A stretch of DNA of 64,000 bases from Siphonodentalium dalli (GCA_032622095.1 CP136063.1:10023814-10087813), one strand, 5' to 3'. Shown: positions 23,770 to 36,275, counted from the first letter of the stretch. Notes: generated by a model from the letters alone, not told the origin. Numbers and translations: made by a program.

Positions 23770-24400
23770 ATTTACACTTTTGCGTACAAAAGTTTTGACC
23801 CCCTATAGTTAGTACCAATAATGGAACATTCTGAAAAACCGATTTCTTAAGTTGCGCATTCCTGGGGTTTAGGGGCCGCTGAACCCCAAAAAGTGCCAAA
23901 AATCACTTCTATTTACACTTCCGCGTACATCGATGAATTTTGGTTTGATGATACTCCTAAGAGTACTGATTAAGAAAACAGAACTTAAGAAATGGATTTT
24001 CCTGGGGTTTTCAGATAAGAAAGGGGGTCCCATGCTGAACCCCAAAACGTGATTTTTCACTTTTTTTACACTTTCGCGTACATCTATAATTTTTGGTCTC
24101 AAAGTACTTTGATATATACTAATTATAAATACACAACTTAAGAAGCAACTTTTCCTGGGGTTTTAAGATAAGAAGGGGGTCATCGGGTCACCACTCAAAA
24201 CGTAAAAAAAATCACTTTTATTTACATCATTGCATTCGTCCAACGTGTGTGTATGTGCGCACACCCCTGGAACGTTGCACTATTACAACCAATACATCCC
24301 TAAATCGATACGATCAACTTAAGAAATATATATTTATGTCGTTTTCTGATAAGAACGAGACTTTTACCCCCCCCCCCCCCCCCCCCCACAACCGATCCAT
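23770..24400 (+). repeat. Degenerate ~170-bp repeat inside the foldback arm
   Basis: In the left arm the series TTTACACTTTCGCGTACATC, AACTTAAGAAAT, TTTTCCTGGGGTTTTCAGAT and AAGAAAGGGGGTC recurs three to four times. The inverse series lies in the right arm at about 29,230-29,840. Sub-terminal tandem repeats of this kind are usual in foldback elements and often carry transposase-binding sites; the binding role is inferred. Confidence 0.65.
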
Positions 24401-25639
24401 TTTCTAGAACTATAAGTGAGTCAGTTTTATGAAAATTATAGCGGGAAAATCTAGTAAAATGTATACCAATGTATATATTTTCGTGAAGCTAAGACATAAT
24501 GACACTTTTTTGGGCCAAAATTGAAACTCACCATCCAAGATGGCCGCCAAAATGGCCGTCGGAAGTTGAAAATATGACATTTTTTCACAAATATCTTCTA
24601 GATCAATTCATGCTGTTTGGAACTGGTTGAGTAATGTAACTTTATATTGTGTTTTGTATATTAACTGATCATTGGAGCAATTAAACATGCAATTATTGGG
24701 GTCCTAACCCCTTCCGATCCCTCAAAAATTCGATTTTACAGAACGCATTACAAAATTTTACAAAAAATCACAATTGGGATTCTAGTCATATTTCAACAAG
24801 AAATGAAAAGAACATTGTAATGTAAGTGAGGCATTACCTATGAATATTCCAAATATTTGGAACCATAAATCTTACCTTGGCTCAAAATGGCTGCGAAAAT
24901 GGCCGCCAAAATATGGAAAATGGTAAATATTGCCCCAGGGTGTCCTGCAACCGCTTACAAGTTGTGGTTCATGTACACAATTATTGGCGAATCTGTTTTC
25001 TATACATTGCATACTAACATGTCTGATGCACCATGAATCATTTTTACTATTGTCACCACTGACATCACCAGAAATATTGGAATTTTCTCTCACAAACTTG
25101 ACATAAATATCGGCAAAAATTCACTTTTCAGGTTCGACCATTTGTTCAAGTAAAATGTAACTATCTTTGGATTAAAAGGTGTTTATTGTTTCGGTCTATC
25201 TTAAATGTGTCACACTACGGTGTTTGTAGACTAAATCGCTCAAGGTGGCTTCCAAAATGGCAACCAAATTTGTAAAAAGTTAAAAGTTAACATATCCCGA
25301 ACATTATTCTCTGCGTTATCCGAAAAAGGTGGCAAATTGTGACTCACTTGGTTATTTTACGCGTTAGTTACAATGTAATTAACTGAGAACTACGTTCTAT
25401 TATGTTTGTCCCAGTTCCGTATGGGGCATGACAAATTCATATTAAAGTTGCAGTATGGAATTTTGCGGAGAACCTCTTTTGTGATTCTGGCCATATTATT
25501 GAAAGGAAATGGGCAGAACTTTGAGACGGAACTGAGCTGAACCATGATATGTGGGTATTCTGGCCCAATATGATAAAATTTATCAACTGGATACAGGGTG
25601 GAAGCCAAGATGGCAGCCAGGGAGTTACTCTATGATCAT

Positions 25640-28005
25640 ATATGAGGATAATAGGTAATAGATAATACAGGGAGTTATTGTATGGTCATGAATGATGTGT
25701 GGGTATATAGGGAGTGCCCTGTTGGTAACGGTGGGACGTATATTTATATATGTTGTGGATGTCTTATCATTGGTGGTGTATGGGGAGTAGATTTATTATC
25801 ATGGATGGCGTGTATGAGTATGGCAAGTATGGAACTTATGAGTGGTCGTATGTGCGGATATTGGTATATCTGGAAGGGCTCACCATTGGTGATGTGCATA
25901 TGTATACCTGGTTTGACTCTATGGTCATGGGTATGGCGAATATGTATACATGTAGTGGCTATATGGTCCATGGTGATGTGAATATGTATACAATGAGTGA
26001 CTGTATTATCGTGAATGTAGTGAATATGTATACATATAGTGACTATATGGTCATGTGTCGGGTGTAGGTGTATACCTGGTGTTCATGCATGGTGACTCGT
26101 GGCTGTATCGTCATTTGTGGTATAAGCTGTATAAGTATGGCTGTATGATCAGGTGTACCAGTACATGTACGTGTATAAAGTGGGTGACTATGTTGTCATT
26201 TGTGTGGTGTATGTACATATAGAGTGACTGGGGTAATGGGTGGGTTGTACATGTGTACATTGGGTGGCTATCGCTTTCCACAATAACTCAAGGATATGTT
26301 AATCAATAGAGAGGTTATGTCATAACGTTGTAAGCGATAGCCACCAATTATCACACGTCAATACATATATACATAAACACCACAGACATAACCATATAGT
26401 GACCTACTGTATACATGTACACCTGACCCATGACCACGCATGACCATACAGTCACGCGTCAAAATGCAGGCACACCGGGTATACTCCTAAACATGACCCA
26501 TAACCATATAGTCACTCATTGTATACCCATTCATATCACCATTTGCCATAAGGTCACCCCCTGTTACATATTCTCCAAACGCATGGTCAAATAGTCAATC
26601 AATATATACATCAACACTACAACAATGACCATAAAGTCACTCCGGTATACATATGCCCATCACCAATGGCCATATAGCCACTCGCTTCATACACATACCC
26701 TCACCCATGTTACCTGGTATACTCCTTCACCTGACCTATGGCCATATAGTCACCCCGTGTGTACCTATTCAAAACATTCATACACGATCATGGTCAATCC
26801 TTGTATACATATTCACCTCAACATTGGCCATGTCAATCCCTGGGTCCCTATTTGTCACACCATAGCCGAATAGCCACTCAAGATATACTAATACTCCCAG
26901 CCATGTCAGTATAGTCACTCCATGTATGCATATGCAACTCACCCATGGCCATATAGCCACTCGCTATATACACATATCCCTCGCCCATGACAATAAAGCA
27001 ACACATGTGTATACTGGTATAACCTACACATTGACGATACCGACACGAGTCACCAAACAGGAACACCGGGTACATGTATACTCATACGCCTGTCACCCCC
27101 TGTATAGATGTTCATTACATTTATGCTCATACAGTCACTACTTGTATACCTACATGTACTCATATCACCATTAACCATACAGTCCCTACCTGTATACCTA
27201 TTCGACACACATAATCATATAACCACTCGATACACATATGCAGCCCACCCTAGACCATAGATTCACTCCAGGTATACATGTAAACCTCACTAATGGCCAT
27301 TCAGCCCTTCCAAATATACAAAAAACCGCGCATACGACCACTCAAACAATCCATACTTACATATACACCTCACACATGATAATTCAGCAATTCACTGTAT
27401 AATCATAAACGCCATCCATGATAATACAGCTAAGCCCTATACACCCACCAATGATAATACATCCACGAGATATATAAATATACATCCCACCCGTTACCAC
27501 AAGGACACTCCCTATGTACACAAACGCTCGACAATATCCACCCAGCTTACTCCAGGTATTCATATTCAATCATGACTGTACAGCCATTCCATGTATACCT
27601 ACACACATTACCGTAACCATAACATCACTACCTATTTATCCACACACCCCATCTATGATCATACAGACAACACATGTACATCCCACCAATGACCTTACAT
27701 TCACTCCATATATACATAATCAACACATAGATGGCCATGTAGCTATACCCATACACCACACCAATGACCATACAGACACACGTGGTGCACCCGTACTGGA
27801 TATACACAATAATACACCATACCGTCACTCCATGCATACCGATTCACCTCATATCTGACCATGATCTCTCACTGTATACCTAGATGCCTCTTACCATGGA
27901 CAACCCACTCATAACCATATAGTCACTCATTGTATACCTACTCACATCAGTCATGACATACAATAACTCCCTGTATACCTATTCACCTCACATATGATCA
28001 CAGAG
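25640..28005. repeat. Inverted minisatellite core of the foldback with hairpin turn
   Basis: From 25,640 to 26,262 a unit of about 65 bp (TATGGTCATGGGTGATGTGA, ATATGTATAC, AGTGAC) is repeated on the + strand. From 26,347 to 28,005 the same unit is repeated on the - strand (CCATATAGTCACTC, GTATACCTATTCACC). The left side is 0.6 kb and the right side 1.7 kb, so copy number changed separately on the two sides. The turn is a stem of 18 bp, GGTGGCTATCGCTT with AAGCGATAGCCACC, at 26,265 and 26,327-26,344. Long open frames here follow from the repeat and are not genes. Confidence 0.85.
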
Positions 28006-31000
28006 TAACTCCCTGGCTACGATCTTGGCATCCACACTGTATCCTGTTGACATTTGTTTATCATAATGGACCAGAATAGCCAAGATTATGGTCCATCTCA
28101 GTTCTGTCTCAAAGTTCTGCCCATTTCCTTTCAATAAATATGGCCAAACTCACAAAAGAGGTTATCGGCAAAATTACATTCATTAAAATGAATTTGTCAT
28201 GCCCCAAACGGAACTGGGACAACTGGGAATGGAACATGTAGTTGTCAGTTAATTAACTAACACGTATAATAACCAAGTGAGTCACAATTTGCTACCTTTT
28301 CGGACAATGCAGAGAATGTTCGGGATAAAAAATTAGCATTTTACAAATTTGGTTGCCATTTTGGAAGCCATCTAGAGCAATTTGGTCTATAAACACCGTA
28401 GTGTGACACATTTATGATATACCAAAACAATACACTCCTTTCAATCCAAAGATAGTTATATTTTACCTGAAAAAATGGTCCAAACCTGAAAACTGAATTT
28501 TGGCCAATATTTATGTCAAGTTTGTGAGAGAAAAGTCCAATATTTTTGACGATGTCAGTGGTGAAAATAGTAACAATTAACCATGGTGCATCAGACATGT
28601 TAGTATTCAATGTATAGAATGCAGAATAGCCAAATTTTATACACCAACACAACTTGTAAGCGATTGCAGGACACGCTGGTGTAATATTTACCATTTTCCA
28701 TATTTTGGCGGCCATATTGGCAGCCATTTTGGGCCAAAGTAAGAATTTTGGTTCCAGTGATTTGGAATATTCATAGGTAATGATATGCCTCGCTTACATT
28801 ACAAAGTTCTGTTAATTGCTTGTTGAAATATGACTAGAATCCCAATTGTGATTTTTGTGAAATTTTATACGCATTCTGTATAATCGAATTTTTAAGGGAT
28901 TGGAAGGGGTTAGGACCCCAATAATTGCCTATTTAATTGCTCCAATGATCAGTTAATATACAGAACACAAAATGAAGTTGCATCACTCAACCAGTTCCAA
29001 ACAGCATGAATTGATCTAGAAGATATTTGTAAAAAAAGTCATATTTTCAACTTCCGACGGCCATTTTGGCGGCCATCTTGGATGGTGAGTTTCAATTTTA
29101 GCCCAAAAAAGTGTCATTATGTCTTAGCTTCACGAAAATATATATATTTGTGTACATTTTACTAGATTTTCCCGCTATAATTTTCATAAAACTGGCTCAC
29201 TTATAGTTCTAGAAAATGGATCGGTTGTTGGGGGGGGGGGGGGTAACAAGTCTCGTTCTTATCAGAAAACGACATGAATAAATATTTCTTAAGTTGATCG
29301 TATCGATTTAGGGATGTATTGGATGTAATAGTGCAACGTTCCAGGGGTGTACCCACATACACACACGTTGGACGAATGCAATCATGTAAATAAAAGAGAT
29401 TTTTTACGTTTTGAGGGGTGACCCGATGACCCCCTTCTTATCTTAAAACCCCAGGAAAAGTTGCTTCTTAAGTTGTGTATTTATAATTAGTATATATCAA
29501 AGTACTTTGAGACAAAAAATCATGGATGTACGCGAAAGTGTAAAAAAAAGTGAAAAATCACGTTTTGGGGTTCAGCATGGGACCCCCTTTCTTATCTGAA
29601 AACCCCAGGAAAATCCCTTTCTTAAGTTGTGTTTTCTTAATCAGTACTCTTAGGAGTATAATCAAACCAAAATTCATCGATGTACACGGAAGTGTAAATA
29701 GAAGTGATTTTTGGCACTTTTTGGGGTTCAGTGGCCCCTAAACCACAGGAATGCGCAACTTAAGAAATCGGTTTTTCAGAATGTTCCATTATTGGTACCA
29801 ACTATAGGGGGTCAAACCTTTTGTACGCAAAAGTGTAAATGGAACATATGCGGGCTCCCCAACTAATAGGTTTATGCAATTTTAAGAGGCAGAACAAGAT
29901 ACAGGTACTTTGTATATTTTCACTTCACGAATGTACACAGTATCTTGTTTGGCCACTTGCAATTTTAGAAACCCATAAATGCAACGAGAAATTGTTGATT
30001 GTATATTTAAAGGTACGGGAGGCCTTGGCAGTGGGTATGCTGTGAAAATATTTCCACCGGTAAAAAACCGCCACAAACAGAAAGAATATTAAAATGTAGA
30101 CAGACTTTGTCCGTATACAAATAAGAAATGTCGCATAAACAGTATGTTATTGTCATATGTTTGACCATTGTTATGTAAACAAAAGCATAAAATGTTATTT
30201 TCCTGGTGTTTGTTTATATTATGATGGTAAACATAAAGAGCGCTCTTTGTTGCTGAATTCCTGATATGGAACTAATAAAGAGCGTTTATATCATTTGTGT
30301 GTGATTAGCCAGTAACACTGTGCTGTCTTCTGTCACAAAATCAGGTTCTTGCTTATGTAAAATATAGTAGGTCTTTATGATAGCATGCTGTTTACGCGAT
30401 GGTCATGGTATATATGAACGATACTGTATCAGGGTTGGGGTAATCGTAATCAGTAATTGTAATCAAAATAATCGATTACACAATTTAGAGTAATCACCTG
30501 TAATCAGTAGTCATGACATTTTTTTATTACAAGTAATCGTAATCGTAATCGATTACTTTAAAAAGTACCTGTAATCATGATTACATTTTGATTACATTTT
30601 GATTACTTTTATTAAAATATCAATATGAATGGATATCCATAGTCTCATAGTATGGTAATGTGCAGTATGCACAAATACAAGCCAACATAAGAGAGTTAGC
30701 ACAATTTCACCATGTGTTATATTAGTGGTGCATTGTGAAGTGGTATACCTTGATGTATCACAAAGGGTCTAATAGATCATTGTTTGTTTTACTAGAATAA
30801 CAAGTCTATGTTGAATAGTGGTTATGTGAATATGTGTTGAAGTTTGTTTACTTTGAACTCTTTGCTATCCAAACAGTGTTTTCATTGAGTGTGAAGCCAG
30901 CTCAGTGAGCTCACACTGAAACCATCTCACTGTGAATATACAGGTGTGACCATGTTTTCATAAACAAAACACAAGTCACATATATAAATCCCACACATTT

Positions 31001-31037
31001 GCTTCAAACCATATACTCAGTGTTCAGAGCTGCAACA

Positions 31038-31172
31038 ATGTCTACCGTTTTGAATCATTTCCACATGCCAGACAATCCAGGTGGTACTACTATGAAAGTA
31101 CAGTGCAAACACTGTCCAAGTTATATTTCCGGGGCAAGCAAAAGCACTTCCAACTTTATGACACATATCAAG
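31038..31172 (+). pseudogene. hAT transposase N-terminal exon with BED zinc finger
   Basis: From the ATG at 31,038 the frame reads MSTVLNHFHM, then VQCKHCPSYISG, STSNFMTHIK. The CxxC followed by HIK is the first part of a BED-type zinc finger, which binds the transposon ends. The exon stops at a good donor (AAG|GTATGT, 31,173). No following exon carrying the last histidine and the catalytic domain is found before the C-terminal part, so the transposase cannot be whole. Confidence 0.75.
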
Positions 31173-31563
31173 GTATGTATTTGATTTGTATGTTAAATTA
31201 TCAACTTTTATTCCAGTAGTGTATTCTAAATATTGTTACCAGTGGCTATAAAAAGTTATAATATGCATGCTTTCTATATAATTACCTAGTATACACCCAC
31301 TGTGGGATAATAAACAGATTAAGTTATGCCTTATTGTATTGTAAATCAAACTAATTAATCCCTATTGTGTTTTACCCAGACATTGCTAGCCTTACTGCAC
31401 TGAGATCAGTGACAAGATTAAATTGTGCCTATTGTATTGTAAATCAAGCTAAATTAATCCCTAGTGTGTTTTACCCAGCCATTGCTAACCTTACTGTCTG
31501 GTCACTGATTAATCTGTGTGTGTCAAACTTGTGTTAAGTTGTTCCCCACCATGACCATAATGT

Positions 31564-32172
31564 GTGAGTGGCAGTTTAGCAGCACATATTACCCGTGGAC
31601 TGAAACAGAAACTAAATGCCCTTACACCAGAATATTTAACAAAGATGGTGAATGCACTGAAAGCGTCAGCCACCAAACGATTGACACACTACGAAAATGA
31701 CTCTGACTACCAACTAGCTGCTGCCCTAGATCCACGATTCAAGCTGAAATGGTGCACACCAAGTGAGGCAGCTTCGATCAAGAAGGACATCATCAGTCGA
31801 CTTCCAAAAGAATCTACACAACAACCAGAGACTGCACACCCAGCAAAGAAAGTAAGAGTAGACGACCTGTTCTCATTTCTGCAAGATGACACACCCATTA
31901 TAAATAAGGAGAACCAGACAGAATTCAACGACTTCTTGAAAGAGCCCATGCAGCACATAGATTCTCACCCTCTAAAGTATTGGGATGTACATCACACTGA
32001 GTATCCAAAATTGGCCAGACTTGCCCAGCGGTATTTAACAATTCCAGCATCATCAACCCCAGTTGAGAGACTATTCAGCGTAGCTGGGAAAATATACCGA
32101 CCAGACAGATGCCGACTCAAGGACAGCACCTTCGAAGACTTTATGATGGTCAAGTGCAATGGCAGAGTTTGA
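31564..32172 (+). pseudogene. hAT transposase C-terminal region (dimerisation domain)
   Basis: An open frame of about 200 codons contains AAALDPRFKLKWC, a linker with basic KKVRVDDLFSFL, and YPKLARLAQRYLTIPASSTP then VERLFSVAGKI near residues 148-180, the hallmark hAT dimerisation block. It ends in KCNGRV with a TGA. The frame is undamaged, unlike the rest of the gene, which suggests a young internal deletion. The RNase-H-like catalytic triad region is mostly absent, so it can at most make a dimerising fragment. Confidence 0.85.
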
Positions 32173-32689
32173 GACCATATCAACTTGTTAAATGTATTTA
32201 TTGCTTGCTTGTTTTATCCGATCCTCGTTATATGTTAAATAGTGATGTTTTTATTCAATAAAATTTGATATTTTAATTTATTTCATTATTTATTGCTGTG
32301 GGATCAAAATGTTTGGAAACTAACAATTGTAAACAATTGTAATCAAAAAGTAATCGATTACATTTACTAAAGTAATTGTAATCGTAATCGATTACATTGA
32401 AAAAAATGTAATCAGTAATCGTAATCATGTAAATCAAAAGTAATTGTAATCGTAATCGATTACATTGGCATGTAATCGCCCCAACCCTGTACTGTATGCG
32501 TTTTAATGTTTTTTCTGTTTACGGTGATTGAAACAAATATGAATATTTTCGACAACTAAGGCCTTCCGTGCCTTTAAGCCCCCTTATTGTCTCTATTATA
32601 CATTTAACAATAATATTTACAACGAAGTTTTTATATTCAGAATAAATGTCAATTGTATATCTTAAAAACACAATAAAAATTCTGTATTA

Positions 32690-33125
32690 ATTTACAATTA
32701 AATGTTTTTCTTATTTAAGAATTGTTTTCTAATTATCTTTCCTAATTGGGGAAAATATTCCTACTTAAGAAAACATGTTTTCCTTACTTAGATTTATTTT
32801 CCTGCTTGGGAAAATCTCATTCTAGAAAACATTGGCATCACTTAAGATAAAATATCTTGACGATATTTCTTACTATAGAAAATATTATTTCTTGTTCTAG
32901 ATTAATTTTGTAGCTTTCTTAAATTTATAGCTATTCTCCCAAGATAATCGCAGTATCTTAAACTTATCTTATTTTAAGAAAAATAAACTTATGCGAGAAA
33001 AACAATCTTTCCTACATTAAGAAAAAAAATCTATACTAAGATTTTTTTACTAGGATTTTCTTACTAAGATTACTGTGTTTTCTTAAAGAAATTTTCTCAG
33101 AAAAGAAATTTTCCCACCCTTTCAT
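32690..33125. repeat. Cluster of short palindromic words around TTTTCTTAAGAAAA
   Basis: About 430 bp are made of TTTTCTTAA, CTTAAGAAAA, CTAAGATTTT and TCTAGAAAAT words in both orientations: CTACTTAAGAAAAC, TTATTTTAAGAAAAATAA, TTACTAGGATTTTCTTACTA. Spacing is irregular. It is a third word type used in the same kind of cluster as those at 4.9 and 15.7 kb. Confidence 0.65.
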
Positions 33126-33714
33126 TTCTTGACCTAGAAAATATCCCAAGCAGGGAACCGATAACTGTACTAATATAATTCGATATTTTCTTCGGACATC
33201 AGAACATTTTCCGGTTAACTAATTGCTATAACACTATTTACAAATAAAACTATCCTCCACGTATTAGTCTCCACCAGAGAAGGATTATAATTCATCCAAA
33301 TCTGTGATATTAGTCCAGTGCATTTATGGTTTTACCCAGAAGTAATTGCAACAGAATTGTTTTTGCTGCATAAGGTTACCACACCATAATCCCATAAACA
33401 ACATGTGTAAGGTAGTAACATCATAACACACCACACACTGATATCATAAGTAACGTGTGTAAGGTAGTAAAATAAGAATATGGTAAGATCTATAATGTGA
33501 GTGTAAATGACGCGGATAAACATAAAAGAGCTCACAAACAATAACTTATTTGTCATAATATATGTGGATCAAGCTATTTATAATTAAATTAGATAACGTT
33601 TAACTATTTGAAAATATATTATTTTAAGAAACCAAAATTATTCAATAAAATTACAAACACGCATGGTTAGCAGAAATATCAAAACATGTCTTATAATAAT
33701 ATAATACTAAAAGG

Positions 33715-34165
33715 TGTTAAAATGCTATAATAACAAAACATGTGATAAAATGATAGGTGGTGCTTCAACACAGACATCATAGAAAGAAATATAAAACACA
33801 AGTGTTAAAATAGTATGACGGATAGATTCTTTAACACAGACATCATAGAAAGAAATATCAAAACATGTGTTAAAATAATGTGATGTTTCAACACATACAG
33901 CATAGAAATTCATATCAAAACATGTGTTAAAATAATAAGTGATGCTTCAACACAGACATCATAGAGATTCATATCAAAACATGTGTTAAAATAATAAGTG
34001 ATGCTTCAACACAGACATCATAGAGATTCATATCAAAACATGTGTTAAAATAATAAGTGATGCTTCAACACAGACATCATAGAGATTCATATCAAAACAT
34101 TTGTTAAGGTATATGTAATGATTCATTACAGGCATCATAGATAGGAGATTGCACATAGTTAATAT
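33715..34165 (+). repeat. 59-bp minisatellite, six to seven copies, with end module
   Basis: Units start near 33,741, 33,808, 33,871, 33,929, 33,988 and 34,047. The consensus is AAAATAATAAGTGATGCTTC, AACACAGACATCATAGAGAT, TCATATCAAAACATGTGTT. The last three copies are almost identical and the first ones diverged. GATG...CATC within each unit can form a small stem. A terminal module (TAATGATTCATTACAGGCAT, TTGCACATAGTTAATATACC) follows, as at 9.8 kb. Confidence 0.85.
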
Positions 34166-34384
34166 ACCGAAGTGAATAACTTGGCTGTGCATTTATTGCA
34201 TAAGACATAATCGTCAACATGAATGTTATGTCACTCCAACTGAACTGTGCTGCCTCAAAATATAGGCATGCGTGGACTATGCAGTAATGAATGATTATAA
34301 AATGTTTACACGAAAATGTTCCAAAGATCCAGTATGTGATAATAATACTATGGGATAGCGATTTAAAGATGCATTATCCGAATT

Positions 34385-34680
34385 AACCCAACAAAACGGC
34401 ACTGTGCCAATGCATTATCAAATATGCGAGTCGACCATAGGTCGCCTCGCTTATATAAGAGAACGCATTGGCTTAACACATATTAAAAATGATAAAATTG
34501 TCAAAGAAAGTAGAACAATTGTTAAAAAAATATATATAAAATTGTTAAAGAATGTAAGAAAAAATGGTAAAAAGTGTTAAAAAATGAATTGTTTTTAGGC
34601 CAATACATTATCTTATATATGCGAGGCGACCTATGGTCGACTCGCATATATAAGAGAATGCATTGGTACAGGGCATAACT
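34385..34680. mobile_element. Family E element bounded by two inverted hairpins
   Basis: The left hairpin (about 34,397-34,467) has ATGCGAGTCGACCATAGGTC and GCCTCGC; the right hairpin (about 34,600-34,668) is its inverse, ATGCGAGGCGACC.TATGGTC and GACTCGCATATATAAG. Outer ends are also inverted: CTGTGCCAATGCATTA and GAATGCATTGGTACAGGG. The 130 bp between them is A-rich with AAATTGTTAAA words. The right hairpin is nearly perfect over about 30 bp per arm. Confidence 0.75.
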
Positions 34681-36260
34681 GTAACTATCACAATGTGGTC
34701 AATGAGCCGGTTCCAATTATATCCATATTTGTATGGTTCTATTGAGACATACCAAATATATACTGAATTTTCAAGACACACAAATATGTACATATTACAT
34801 AAATAAGGTAATCATTAAGATCATTATGACATCATTTTCATAATATATAAATTGGGGAAGAAACAGATTCGACCAAAGAAAGAGGAGAAAGCGGTCCATG
34901 GATAGGCAATGTATTCCGGATACTGAAGAGCGAAGACGAAATCCAGATGCTACACTACATTGGGAAATTTGACGAGACTCTAACGTCTGCTCCATATAAG
35001 CAGTGGAACTGAGTATTGAAAGACCGGCGCGCGCCTGTTTTGGCGACAAGTTTATACTTGTTATGAATGAAATGGTTTATTCCCATTTTTTTTTCTGAAC
35101 AAAACACAGGACATAATGATCCTAATTATTAACGTAGGTATGGAATAAGTACATATTGATATGACTTGTTAGTCTAGTATATCTTTAAATTGGACCCACA
35201 ATCGCTATACCATAGCATTATTCACATATTCACAATGTGCAAAAACGTGTTGAAACTGAAATTGATTTTTGTTATTGCGTGTAGTGAATAGTATGATCTG
35301 AGGCAAATACAAGATATTGAAGATTATGACTATGGATTTTCGAAAATGAGTGACAGTGAAACATTTAAAACGATTATGAGAAACGATAATGTACATATTA
35401 TAATACCGTATGTAACATGGTCGTTGTTCTTTCTTAGAAGGGGATCTTTGAAGACTGAGTAAATTTGTAGAGAAAACCCGGACACGGTGGTCGAATGATG
35501 ATGCTTCAAATATAACATTTATTAAACGCAATCTATATCATTTTGTGTTTTACATATTTAATCATTATGAAACTTGCAACTAACTGTATAACAGCCAAGT
35601 TATTGTATGTGAAATGTGCCATTTTACTATCATCAAACATTTGCCAGTCAGAGAAACTGCCATTTTATATACCAAAACGTAAAACTCCATGTTGATAATC
35701 GTACTCCTGCATGTGTAGTCAGTCACTCGAATGGGGCCCCGTTGACAAATTATCGCTACACCACCCTCCACATTTCTTTCGTCAGATGCTTATTCTGGGA
35801 AATTTTGGACTAAAATTTATGGGACGGCTAGAGATAGTATTTGGCTTCAAGTGTATATAATCGTAAATAGTGAGTAGTGTATTTCTCAGTGCGAAATAAT
35901 GGATGTTCTGTCAACAGTGCCGGTATTTTCGTCATGGGTGACACACTTTCTGACACACTTACAGCATTATATATCGTTTTCTCTGCCGTTCCACCACTTA
36001 CTGCGTGCTGGACAATAACCGTATTACTGGGCAAACCTAAAACAGATAATACATACCTCTCCATTTGACCGGAGTTGAGTCCGGAGCTATAAAGCTCTGT
36101 CTTCAAAAATGACTAATAACTCATATTGTTGTTCATAGTGTAAATGAATATCCAATGTTCATTTGGCATAATACTGTAACATTGACTATGTGTGTCTTAT
36201 AATGCACATTTGTATGGGCAGGACAACACGATCCAAATCGACCAGGGACAACCAGATCGA
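34681..36260. other. Non-coding stretch without recognised features
   Basis: Short open frames of up to 108 codons exist on the - strand at 34,795-35,049 and 35,205-35,531, but none shows a domain, splice context or biased composition. Some 3' untranslated sequence of the gene at 36.6 kb may lie at its right end. Confidence 0.35.
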
Positions 36261-36275
36261 AATAAATAATGCACG

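Larger units (their letters stand above)
23746..29864. mobile_element. Giant foldback element, ~6.1 kb
   Basis: The ends are inverted copies beginning TAGTT.GGGAGCCCGCATAT. The left arm (23,746-25,625) and right arm (28,010-29,864) stay very alike over about 1.87 kb, for example the block around 24,400-24,560 and its inverse at 29,080-29,225. Even a C-run at 24,365 is matched by a G-run at 29,229. The middle holds inverted minisatellites meeting at a hairpin (26,262-26,346). There is no transposase, reverse transcriptase or other recognisable protein. The architecture resembles foldback elements such as Drosophila FB or sea-urchin TU, but the sequence is not one I recognise. A target duplication could not be fixed; ATA is possible. 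Confidence 0.85.
30430..32489 (+). mobile_element. Internally deleted hAT transposon with perfect 8-bp TSD
   Basis: The terminal inverted repeats are CAGGGTTGGGG and CCCCAACCCTG. The 8-bp target duplication TACTGTAT is exact at 30,422-30,429 and 32,490-32,497, the length expected for hAT. Both ends carry many sub-terminal TAATCGTAATCGATTAC words, probably transposase-binding sites. The element keeps an N-terminal BED exon and a C-terminal dimerisation domain but lacks the catalytic middle. An internal ~100-bp duplication (TATTGTATTGTAAATCAA to TTTTACCCAG.CATTGCTA) lies at 31,330-31,500. Confidence 0.93.
30007..32577. mobile_element. TIR element split by the hAT insertion
   Basis: The left end TTTAAAGGTACGGGAGGCCT (from 30,007) and the inverse of the right end (CTTAAAGGCACGGAAGGCCT, to 32,577) match, and similarity continues through GAAAATATT, ACAGAAA and ATTAAAA for about 85 bp. 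Removing the 2,060-bp hAT copy and one target duplication leaves a non-coding TIR element of about 500 bp. It starts about 140 bp after the giant foldback. Confidence 0.6.

Noticed and set aside
25682-27858. Open frames of 60-114 codons on both strands in the foldback core
   Set aside because: They follow from the ~65-bp minisatellite, appear in several frames at once and have only repeat-driven composition.
33715-34165. CRISPR-like array
   Set aside because: This is a contiguous 59-bp tandem repeat without unique spacers, in animal DNA.
35205-35531. A 108-codon - strand frame
   Set aside because: No domain, no codon or repeat support, AT-rich surroundings; another frame overlaps it.
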